From an uncultured Eubacteriales bacterium (GTDB lineage: Bacteria; Bacillota; Clostridia; Oscillospirales; Acutalibacteraceae): a DNA stretch of 50,549 nucleotides. The stretch is taken from contig CAKUBN010000011.1 of the NCBI GenBank assembly GCA_934643185.1, positions 1 through 50,549 of the forward strand, in the 5' to 3' direction. Below are positions 16,896 to 22,645 of this stretch, in pieces. Under the pieces are notes generated by a model. It worked only from the letters and a program-made list of their open reading frames with translations. It did not search any database and was not told the DNA's origin. The position numbers and the translations under genes were made by a program. Numbering within the stretch: position 1 is the stretch's first letter; each line of letters begins with the position of its first letter.

Positions 16896-18532
16896 AGCAC
16901 CAGCTTCACCTTGTAGCGATTCAGCCAGAGGTTCATTTGCAGCACGTAGATGGAAAGCTGTGCGCCGTCTTCGCTAAACAGCTCTGCCATGAGCGTCCGC
17001 ACGGCTTTTTCTGAGATCAGCTTGTGTATCGGCTGCTCTTTATCGCGCAAAACAGCCGAAAGCTGTGTTTTCAGCCAATTATCCCTCACATTATCCGGTT
17101 TCTGTAGCGGCATTTTCGCGCGGGGTTCCGCGTCTGGCAATAAATCGCGATAAATATCGCGCAGCAGCCCGTTTTTCACCGCTTTCGGCGTGTTGAAAAG
17201 CAGGGAAACGAGCCGATGGTCTGCATATGGCACATGTATTTGCAGCCCGCACGCCATGCCGCAGCGGTCTGCTTGCTCCAGCTCTGCCGCCATATACCCG
17301 TAAATGCCGAGGTAGGTTTTTTCGCGGCACTTTCGGTTTTCGGCGGATTCGCCGCGCAGCACAGGTACGCCTTCCAGCATCTCTTCATATCGCTCGCGCA
17401 CATAGCTTTCCGGTTCAAGCGCTTCCAAAAGCTCTGGCTTTAATAGCTTCGTGCGCGCCTGCAAGTGTGTCATCCACGGAAAAATGTCCTGCGGCGCGTC
17501 TTGCAAAAGCCACGGACATTCGCCGAAAAGCACATCTGCGCCGACGCTGCTCATCGCCGCAGCACATTTCGGTTTTGCTGCCCGGCAAAGCGCATAGAGA
17601 GCGGTGTCCGTCATGCCGGGCAGATCCCGCGCGATCACGGTATCTGTCAAAAAATCCGTTTTTCCGCCGCCATTTTCCACGGCATAGATTTCCACTTGCT
17701 GCTTTTTCGCAAGTGCCGCCAAAATTTCACCGCCCAGCGTATCCTCTAAAACCGCACAGCTCCCGTCTTTTGGGCAGCGATTTACGGCATCTTCCAACAA
17801 GGCCCGCACCTGCTGCACAGTATCCGCGTAGCTCTCCGTATACGGCCGCGCTTCCAGCTTAAAATAGGGGTGCTCCGCAAAACCGTCTCTGCCATACGTG
17901 ATGCAATGCCCCGGCAGAACCTCAAAAATATTCTCATATACGCCGCAGCCCGGTGTGTGCATGGGCGATAGGCCGAAAAGCTCGCACAGACCCGTGCGCC
18001 CAATTTTCGGCTGTACGCCGGGATATTCAAAGAGTGCCTTGATCTCCGATGCAAACACCAAACGGTCGCCGGAACGCGTATAAAAAAGCGGTTTTGCGCC
18101 GAACCGATCCCGGCACAGAAACACCTGTCCGCGCCGCTTATCTTCAATCACGAACGCGAACGCACCGTTTAATTTTTTCGCGCAGTCTTCACCGAACGCC
18201 ATGTAGCCTTTCAGTACGACCTCCGCGTCGCTCTCCGTTTCAAATGATTCTCCGCGCGCCCGCAGCGCCTCACGCAGCTCTGCGGCGTTATAGAGCATTC
18301 CGTCAAACGCGATGCTGTATGTAAACCCGTCCTGCCGAGCGGTCATCGGCTGCGCCGCATTTGCCGCCTGACGCACATGCGCAAGCGCACAATGCTCTGT
18401 GACCAAAGCGCCGCGTCCATCCGGGCCGCGGTGGGAGAGACGCCCCGCCATACGCCGTATAAGCGTAAGCCAAAGGTATTTTTCGTCCGAAAGTCCGCCG
18501 CAAACATCAAAAAAGCCTGCAAATCCGCACAT
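16892..18532 (-). CDS. Asparagine-synthetase-like protein with a degenerate synthetase domain
   Basis: Homologue of glutamine-hydrolysing asparagine synthetase (AsnB), 546 residues. The N-terminal glutaminase half looks whole: Cys2 after the initiator Met (MCGFAGFF), LSHRGPDGRG at 33-42, and TESDAEVVLKGY at 99-110. The oxyanion motif NGEIYN is changed to DGMLYN. In the synthetase half, the ATP-binding PP-loop SGGxDS is absent: the aligned stretch reads CAVLEDTLGGEILAAL (259-274). The next motif is SSVGADVLFGE (328-338), with V where GADE is expected, and only about 65 residues separate the two sites rather than 100 or more. The reading frame is intact, so this is probably not a simple pseudogene. 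Start 18532 gives the required N-terminal Cys. It probably cannot make asparagine; glutaminase or regulatory activity is possible. Confidence 0.8.
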   Translation of the reverse strand: MCGFAGFFDVCGGLSDEKYLWLTLIRRMAGRLSHRGPDGRGALVTEHCALAHVRQAANAAQPMTARQDGFTYSIAFDGMLYNAAELREALRARGESFETESDAEVVLKGYMAFGEDCAKKLNGAFAFVIEDKRRGQVFLCRDRFGAKPLFYTRSGDRLVFASEIKALFEYPGVQPKIGRTGLCELFGLSPMHTPGCGVYENIFEVLPGHCITYGRDGFAEHPYFKLEARPYTESYADTVQQVRALLEDAVNRCPKDGSCAVLEDTLGGEILAALAKKQQVEIYAVENGGGKTDFLTDTVIARDLPGMTDTALYALCRAAKPKCAAAMSSVGADVLFGECPWLLQDAPQDIFPWMTHLQARTKLLKPELLEALEPESYVRERYEEMLEGVPVLRGESAENRKCREKTYLGIYGYMAAELEQADRCGMACGLQIHVPYADHRLVSLLFNTPKAVKNGLLRDIYRDLLPDAEPRAKMPLQKPDNVRDNWLKTQLSAVLRDKEQPIHKLISEKAVRTLMAELFSEDGAQLSIYVLQMNLWLNRYKVKLVL

Positions 18533-18601
18533 CATATCCCATCCTTTCTTCAGATAGAACATTCTATGCGCCATGCAGGCTTTTGTTCGTTGCAAATTTG
18601 A

Positions 18602-19129
18602 TTATTTCTTCGCTTTTTTCTCATCGGACAACGCCATTAAAATGCGTTGGGCAACCGCCTGGCGCGCCGTGGCCTCCGCCGCAAGCTTCAACGCCGCCGC
18701 ACGCAAGGCCGCCGCGTCACTTTCCGGGTGTACGCCCGCCGCCGTCTCGTGCAAAGCGCTGCTCTGCGCCGCTGCAAAGTCCTTGTAGAGCTGCTCCGCG
18801 TCTTCATCACCGGAAAACAGCACGGCAATATCCTGAATGGAAAGCACCTGCTTCAGTAAGCCTACCATCATCAGCTTAGAAAGATGCTCCTTGCTGTACT
18901 TCTTGTGCACGGGGTGGTCCACAACGCCGCTTTTCACGTAATTGTTGATCATGCTGTTCGTCAGCAGGCTCTGTTTTTCATCGCGCTCAAAAAGGGACAG
19001 CGCTTCGCCCGTGAACATCATCACCTGATCCATGTAAAGGGGGATAGAGGGCAGTGCGCTCCAATCCGGCAATGCAAACCCTTCGGCCTCCTGCAGCCAT
19101 TTGCCGCAGTCAAATTCAACTTTGCTCAT
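18602..19129 (-). CDS. DUF1836 family putative DNA-binding regulator
   Basis: A 175-residue protein of DUF1836, widespread in Clostridia and Bacilli. Residues 55-110 (LTNSMINNYVKSGVV and HLSKLMMVGLLKQVLSIQDI) resemble a MerR-like winged helix, with the N-terminal helix replaced by a linker. The C-terminus is an Ala-rich helix. AAAGGAG precedes the ATG, and it has its own promoter on the minus strand. It lies 69 bases upstream of the asparagine-synthetase-like gene in the same direction and is probably co-transcribed with it. Its targets are unknown. Confidence 0.85.
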   Translation of the reverse strand: MSKVEFDCGKWLQEAEGFALPDWSALPSIPLYMDQVMMFTGEALSLFERDEKQSLLTNSMINNYVKSGVVDHPVHKKYSKEHLSKLMMVGLLKQVLSIQDIAVLFSGDEDAEQLYKDFAAAQSSALHETAAGVHPESDAAALRAAALKLAAEATARQAVAQRILMALSDEKKAKK

Positions 19130-19161
19130 TTTTGCAACGACTCCTTTTGTTTTTCATAAAC

Positions 19162-19190
19162 AGTATACGGCATTTTTCACCGCATTGCAA
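19162..19190 (-). promoter_or_regulatory. Sigma-A promoter of the DUF1836 gene
   Basis: On the minus strand, TTGCAA (19190-19185), 17 bp, TATACT (19167-19162), 33 bases before the start codon. Confidence 0.7.
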
Positions 19191-19251
19191 GCGATTTTCT
19201 GTTGCGATTTCATTGTTTTTAGAAAAAAGCGGCCAAAATTTCAATATAGAC

Positions 19252-19280
19252 TTGACAAACCCACGCAGTTTTTGTATAAT
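19252..19280 (+). promoter_or_regulatory. Consensus promoter P1 of the tRNA-Ser pair
   Basis: TTGACA (19252-19257), 17 bp, TATAAT (19275-19280): an exact consensus promoter, 94 bases before the first tRNA. Confidence 0.85.
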
Positions 19281-19327
19281 AAATAGCAGTCAGGTCGGCT
19301 CTATAAAATGCACAAAAAGAAATATGC

Positions 19328-19356
19328 TTGACAAAGTGTGTCTCATGTGTTATAAT
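19328..19356 (+). promoter_or_regulatory. Consensus promoter P2 of the tRNA-Ser pair
   Basis: TTGACA (19328-19333), 17 bp, TATAAT (19351-19356). Transcription would start about 10 bases before the first tRNA. Confidence 0.92.
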
Positions 19357-19373
19357 ACCACTTGTTCTGAAAT

Positions 19374-19462
19374 GGAGAGGTGTCCGAGTGGTTTAAGGAG
19401 CTAGTCTTGAAAACTAGTGATCTCGTAAGGGACCAAGAGTTCGAATCTCTTCCTCTCCGCCA
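19374..19462 (+). tRNA. tRNA-Ser (anticodon TGA)
   Basis: Acceptor stem GGAGAGG (19374-19380) pairs with CCTCTCC (19452-19458), discriminator G, encoded CCA. The anticodon loop CTTGAAA sits on the stem CTAGT/ACTAG and gives TGA, reading UCN serine codons. The long variable arm (GATCTCGTAAGGGACC) is typical of tRNA-Ser. T-arm GTTCGAATC is normal. Confidence 0.97.
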
Positions 19463-19485
19463 CATTTTTCTTTTATATTCACCAT

Positions 19486-19575
19486 GGAGAAGTACCCAAG
19501 TGGTGAAGGGGCTCCCCTGCTAAGGGAGTAGGTCGGGTAACCGGCGCATGGGTTCAAATCCCATCTTCTCCGCCA
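19486..19575 (+). tRNA. tRNA-Ser (anticodon GCT)
   Basis: Acceptor stem GGAGAAG (19486-19492) pairs with CTTCTCC (19565-19571), discriminator G, encoded CCA. The anticodon loop CTGCTAA on the stem CTCCC/GGGAG gives GCT, reading AGC/AGU. A long variable arm (TAGGTCGGGTAACCGGC) is present. It lies 23 bases after the first tRNA-Ser in the same transcript. Confidence 0.97.
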
Positions 19576-19618
19576 ACACACACTGTGATTTGAATTGCAG
19601 TGTGTGTTTTTGTTTTTT
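19576..19618 (+). terminator. Terminator of the tRNA-Ser operon
   Basis: ACACACACTG (19576-19585) pairs perfectly with CAGTGTGTGT (19598-19607), followed by TTTGTTTTTT-type tract. It begins directly after the CCA end. Confidence 0.92.
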
Positions 19619-19685
19619 ATAAATTGAAATTCAACATAAGGTCGGAAGCAAAATAAAATTTTCTCTTACAGCTACAGAAATCACA

Positions 19686-19874
19686 TTGTTGAAAGCAGAA
19701 CACATCTCTTTTTCGCCTTTCAAAGATTATAGTGAAGATGAAGCTCTTGATCTTTTAGATCAAGTACGGGAAGCAGAGGTTTCCTATTCACAATGTGAAG
19801 ATCAAAAGGGAATAGACTTATATACTTCATATTGCCTCATAGGAGATAAAATCTTTAATGCCATTCCCTCATAA
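19686..19874 (+). CDS. Small acidic protein without a normal start codon (possibly decaying)
   Basis: An open frame whose product resembles, from memory, small Clostridia proteins of the pattern K-L-x-x-x-E-I-x-L-L-K...DYS-D-E-E-A-x-x-L, of unknown function. From the nearest possible start (TTG at 19686) it gives 62 residues. The frame is open back to 19623, and the family-like sequence KFSLTATEITLLK begins upstream, just after ATA at 19653. That suggests an original ATG there has become ATA. The codon use is AT-rich compared with nearby genes. It sits directly behind the tRNA-Ser terminator, a common landing site for acquired DNA. It may be a start-lost pseudogene or a gene using a rare start. 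Confidence 0.4.
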   Translation: MLKAEHISFSPFKDYSEDEALDLLDQVREAEVSYSQCEDQKGIDLYTSYCLIGDKIFNAIPS

Positions 19875-19933
19875 AATAAAAATCGCGCCCCGGGTCGGAA
19901 GGACTTTGACCGCGAGGCGCTTGACAGATTTAC
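19873..19933 (-). ncRNA. Putative ~60-nt minus-strand small RNA
   Basis: A complete minimal transcription unit without a gene. On the minus strand a consensus promoter (19968-19940) should start RNA near 19933. A GC-rich hairpin follows within about 13 bases (arms 19920-19908 and 19896-19885), ending in TTTTTATTTTAT. No start codon and Shine-Dalgarno pair lies within it. It resembles no RNA family I recognise. It could be an sRNA or a remnant leader whose gene is gone. If transcription read through, the RNA would be antisense to the small ORF ending at 19874. Confidence 0.5.
19885..19920 (-). terminator. Minus-strand terminator of the putative small RNA
   Basis: GCGCC (19885-19889) pairs with GGCGC (19916-19920), continued by CG/CG and GGTC/GACC with one mismatch and one bulge. 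On the minus strand it is followed by ATTTTTATTTTAT. The plus-strand side has no T-tract. Confidence 0.65.
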
Positions 19934-19939
19934 AAGTGC

Positions 19940-19968
19940 ATTATATAAAAACAGGAAGGAATTGTCAA
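19940..19968 (-). promoter_or_regulatory. Consensus promoter on the minus strand
   Basis: TTGACA (19968-19963), 17 bp, TATAAT (19945-19940) on the minus strand. It overlaps a plus-strand near-consensus promoter (TTGACA 19921-19926, 17 bp, TATAAA 19944-19949) face to face. Confidence 0.75.
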
Positions 19969-20040
19969 TAGAAAAATCGAAGAAAAGTGAATATTTTTCA
20001 CGTTTTTAATTTCCCTTTTACATATTCTTTCCCTGTGATG

Positions 20041-20069
20041 TTGCAAAACAGGGTTTAACATGATACAAT
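20041..20069 (+). promoter_or_regulatory. Promoter of the SWIM-protein operon
   Basis: TTGCAA (20041-20046), 17 bp, TACAAT (20064-20069), 35 bases before the first gene. GGGGGAA (20092-20098) is its Shine-Dalgarno. Confidence 0.65.
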
Positions 20070-20103
20070 CAAGCCAAATACAAGCTTTCTTGGGGGAATT
20101 TGT

Positions 20104-20271
20104 ATGAATATGAAAACGATCGGTTCCGCTATCGTTATCGTTTTGGCCGCCATAGTCGGGTTGTTCCTCGGCGCGGCCATGAACGACGGGTTAAACGGCT
20201 CCATACTGCTCGCGGTCATCGCAGGGTTCATCTGTGTGATCTATACGATCGAAAGCAGTGGGAAAAAATAG
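20104..20271 (+). CDS. Small two-helix membrane protein
   Basis: A 55-residue protein with two hydrophobic segments: residues 6-25 (IGSAIVIVLAAIVGLFLGAA) and 32-48 (GSILLAVIAGFICVIYT). They are joined by a short polar turn (MNDGLNG), and the tail is basic (SSGKK). GGGGGAA lies 5 bases before the ATG. It is the first gene of a three-gene operon; the SWIM-protein gene starts 11 bases after its stop. No family was recognised. The double-TM hairpin shape is seen in small holin-like or scaffold proteins, but nothing here proves such a role. Confidence 0.7.
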   Translation: MNMKTIGSAIVIVLAAIVGLFLGAAMNDGLNGSILLAVIAGFICVIYTIESSGKK

Positions 20272-20281
20272 GGAAATTTCT

Positions 20282-20806
20282 ATGGGATTTATTGAACTTG
20301 CAAGCTATACCTCTGCTGCTCGCGGATACGAGTACTTTAAACAAAACAGAATTCTCTATTTTGAAAAGCTTTCGGACAGCTTATATAACGGTATTGTACG
20401 CGGCAGTGAGGGAAAGCGGTATGATGTATATATCGATTTAGAGCATCCGCGCAAATCACGTTGTAACTGCCCGCACGCAGACGGTCGAACGGTTATATGC
20501 AAGCATAAGGTTGCGCTGTATTTTTATATGTTCCCGAAAGAAGCTGAAACGTACCGCGAAAACGTTATCCGAGAGAGAGAGGAAGCCGAGCGGCAGCAGG
20601 AAGAAATGATACTTAATGTAGAAAAGTGTGTCCGCAGCTTATCTAAGCCACAACTTGAAGATATTTTGCTGACGATACTCAACGAAAACGAATGGGTATT
20701 TGAGCGCTTTGCCCGTGATTATTTGTACGAATACCTCTATGGAGAGGATAACGCCGACGAATATGACGAGTATGGCGAATACGACGAATATGACGAAGAA
20801 TACTGA
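20282..20806 (+). CDS. SWIM zinc-finger protein with acidic Tyr/Asp/Glu tail
   Basis: A 174-residue cytosolic protein. Residues 61-75 (CNCPHADGRTVICKH) match the SWIM zinc finger C-x-C-(n)-C-x-H, a domain that binds DNA or protein partners. The preceding region (YFEKLSDSLYNGIVRGSEG) resembles the beta elements usual before SWIM fingers. The middle (residues 88-110) is a charged helix rich in Glu and Arg, possibly a coiled coil. The last 22 residues are almost only Asp, Glu, Tyr and Gly, as if grown by repeat expansion of a GACGAATAT-like unit. The ATG at 20282 follows GGGAAA. Function is unknown; elsewhere SWIM domains occur in SWI2/SNF2 ATPases, MuDR transposases and recombination factors, but no such partner lies here. 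Confidence 0.82.
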   Translation: MGFIELASYTSAARGYEYFKQNRILYFEKLSDSLYNGIVRGSEGKRYDVYIDLEHPRKSRCNCPHADGRTVICKHKVALYFYMFPKEAETYRENVIREREEAERQQEEMILNVEKCVRSLSKPQLEDILLTILNENEWVFERFARDYLYEYLYGEDNADEYDEYGEYDEYDEEY

Positions 20807-20826
20807 TTTGAGAAAGGGAGATTTTT

Positions 20827-21303
20827 ATGATTTTACGGTTTAAGCAGCGGTTTTTTTCGTGGTTTGACAGCTACGATATTTTTGATGAGAATGGCAACAC
20901 GGTCTTTGTTGTCAAGGGGCAGCTTTCTTGGGGGCACTGCCTGAAAATTTTCGATGCCTACGGCGAAGAAGTCGGCACCGTGAAAGAGCGCATTTTCACG
21001 TTTATGCCGAAATTCGAGATGTATTTTAAAAATCAGTATGTCGGCTGCATCAGCCGCGAGTTTGCGCTTTTCCAGCCCAAATACAACGTAGAATGCAACG
21101 GCTGGCACGTAGAGGGCAATATTCTGGAATGGGACTATTCCGTCGTCTCCGGCACCGGCAGCGCTGTTGCAGAAATCTCAAAAGAGCTTTTCAACTGGAC
21201 GGACACGTACCTTCTGAACATTCATAATCCTGCCGATGCGCTGTGCGTTTTGATGGTCGTGCTCGCAATCGACGCTGAAAAGTGCAGCCGAAACAACGGT
21301 TAA
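20827..21303 (+). CDS. LURP-one-related (YxjI/scramblase-like) protein
   Basis: A 158-residue protein of the LURP-one/Tubby-like/phospholipid-scramblase superfamily. It begins MILRFKQRFFSWFDSYDIFDENGN, followed by VFVVKGQLSWGHCLKIFDAYG and repeated beta strands ending in a hydrophobic helix (ALCVLMVVLAIDA), the twelve-strand barrel plan with a central helix. Bacterial members such as B. subtilis YxjI have no proven function. GAAAGGGAGA precedes the ATG by 7 bases, 20 bases after the SWIM gene stop. It is last in the operon, before a terminator. Confidence 0.82.
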   Translation: MILRFKQRFFSWFDSYDIFDENGNTVFVVKGQLSWGHCLKIFDAYGEEVGTVKERIFTFMPKFEMYFKNQYVGCISREFALFQPKYNVECNGWHVEGNILEWDYSVVSGTGSAVAEISKELFNWTDTYLLNIHNPADALCVLMVVLAIDAEKCSRNNG

Positions 21304-21320
21304 GCGCCATTTTCATACAA

Positions 21321-21370
21321 AAAAGACCTTCACTCGGGTTTTCCGGCCCGGGTGGAGGTCTTCTCGTTTT
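21321..21370. terminator. Bidirectional terminator
   Basis: A 16-bp stem with two mismatches (AAGACCTTCACTCGGG at 21323-21338, CCCGGGTGGAGGTCTT at 21347-21362) flanked by A-rich and T-rich tracts. It serves both the SWIM operon and the convergent chromate transporter genes. Confidence 0.85.
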
Positions 21371-21376
21371 TAAAAT

Positions 21377-21949
21377 TTAAAATGCGTAGAACAAAATGCC
21401 AAGTCCGGCGGAAAGCACGATCATCAAAATGGGCGAGGGCGCTTTCTTTTTAAAGAGCTTGTAGCCAAAATGCAAAGCAATCAAAAGAAGCAAGATCACA
21501 ACACCGCGCAGGTCAACTTCAAGGACACTTTGTATCGTCGTGAAGCTGAAAAGCGTGCTGAGGCCCATCGTCAGCGCTGTCGCCAGAATAAGTGCCACCA
21601 CGCACGGGCGCACGCCGGAAAGGAACGCCTGCACGCCGGCGTATTTCAGCAAATTGCTCAACACCGCCGCAATGAGCAAAATGATGATAAAGGACGGCAG
21701 CACAACGCCCAAGGTCGCAAGCAAGCTGCCCAAAACACCGGCCTGTGAAGAGCCGATAAATGTCGCCATGTTGACAGCGAGCGGGCCGGGGGTCGATTCT
21801 GAAACCGCGATGAAGTTGATAAATTCGCTTTCCGTGAGCCAGTTATTCGAGAGCACGGCTTCGCGGATAAGGGAGATCATGCCGTAGCCGCCGCCAAACG
21901 ATACCGCGCCGATCTCAAGAAATGTCAGAAACAGCTGCAAATAAATCAT
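21377..21949 (-). CDS. Chromate transporter, half-size subunit (second gene)
   Basis: Half-length member of the CHR family, 190 residues with about five or six hydrophobic segments. It shows the N-terminal FLEIGAVSFGGGYGM and the signature SESTPGPLAVNMATFIG. Short CHR proteins usually occur as adjacent pairs that assemble into one transporter with antiparallel halves; its ATG overlaps the stop of the sister gene by four bases. Characterised members export chromate, but the native substrate in Clostridia is unclear. This is a normal paired arrangement, not a frameshifted long form. Confidence 0.9.
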   Translation of the reverse strand: MIYLQLFLTFLEIGAVSFGGGYGMISLIREAVLSNNWLTESEFINFIAVSESTPGPLAVNMATFIGSSQAGVLGSLLATLGVVLPSFIIILLIAAVLSNLLKYAGVQAFLSGVRPCVVALILATALTMGLSTLFSFTTIQSVLEVDLRGVVILLLLIALHFGYKLFKKKAPSPILMIVLSAGLGILFYAF

Positions 21950-22521
21950 TTTGCGTCACCGCCTTTTCCGCGCAGGCGCTGTATGCAGTAAACGGCAAGG
22001 CCGATCACGCCGCTGATGAGGATGAAATAAATCGACGAAAAAGAAACTGCAAAAACGGAAAACGCGATCATGCAGACCGCCACGCCGATGACGAGCACCG
22101 TGTTGAACGCCGTCTTTTCAAGGCTTTTCAGCATACGCACGCCGGCAGAAAAGATGAGGTAAACGACGCACACCTGAATGCCACGGAACGCGCAGGAAAC
22201 GAATTTCAAGCTCAAAAACTGGTCAAAAAACAGGGAAATGAGGTAGATGATGATAAATGAGGGGATGCACACCGCAAGTGTAGCCGCCGCCGCGCCGGGC
22301 ACACCGGCAATGTGATACCCGATATACGTCGCGCTGTTAATGGCCATCGGGCCCGGCGTGGACTCCGCGATCGCGATCATATCGAGAAACTCTTTTTTGT
22401 CGATCCACTTTTTCTTCGCGATGAACTCATTTTCCAAAAGCGCAACCATCGCGTAGCCGCCGCCGAATGTAAAGGCACCGATCTTCAAAAAAGTGAGAAA
22501 CAGCGTGCACAGCTTCTTCAT
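21946..22521 (-). CDS. Chromate transporter, half-size subunit (first gene)
   Basis: The 191-residue sister of the downstream CHR gene, with the same plan: FLKIGAFTFGGGYAM near the start and AESTPGPMAINSATYIG around residue 53, then hydrophobic segments. A GAGG Shine-Dalgarno lies on the minus strand before the ATG. It lies downstream of the heptad-repeat protein gene but is separated from it by a strong terminator, so it should have its own promoter. None was clear in the short gap. Confidence 0.9.
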   Translation of the reverse strand: MKKLCTLFLTFLKIGAFTFGGGYAMVALLENEFIAKKKWIDKKEFLDMIAIAESTPGPMAINSATYIGYHIAGVPGAAAATLAVCIPSFIIIYLISLFFDQFLSLKFVSCAFRGIQVCVVYLIFSAGVRMLKSLEKTAFNTVLVIGVAVCMIAFSVFAVSFSSIYFILISGVIGLAVYCIQRLRGKGGDAK

Positions 22522-22587
22522 TTTAAGACCTCATTTTCTGCAAAGTTTAAACACGATAATCATACACCGTTTGACGGAAAAAAGCAA

Positions 22588-22634
22588 TAAAAAGGAAGCA
22601 GGCGCTCCGTTTGGGGAGTTCCTGCTTCCTGCGA
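22588..22634 (-). terminator. Terminator of the MMPL operon
   Basis: AGGAAGCAGG (22593-22602) pairs with CCTGCTTCCT (22621-22630), with an inner GCTCC/GGGAG pairing. On the minus strand it runs into TTTTTATTGCTTTTTT. It begins a few bases after the heptad-repeat gene. Confidence 0.88.
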
Positions 22635-22645
22635 TTTATGTTGAA

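Noticed and set aside
21377..22521. Chromate transporter broken by a frameshift
   Set aside because: Each half has its own start, ribosome site and complete SESTPGP/AESTPGP motif. Paired half-size CHR genes with a 4-base overlap are a normal form.
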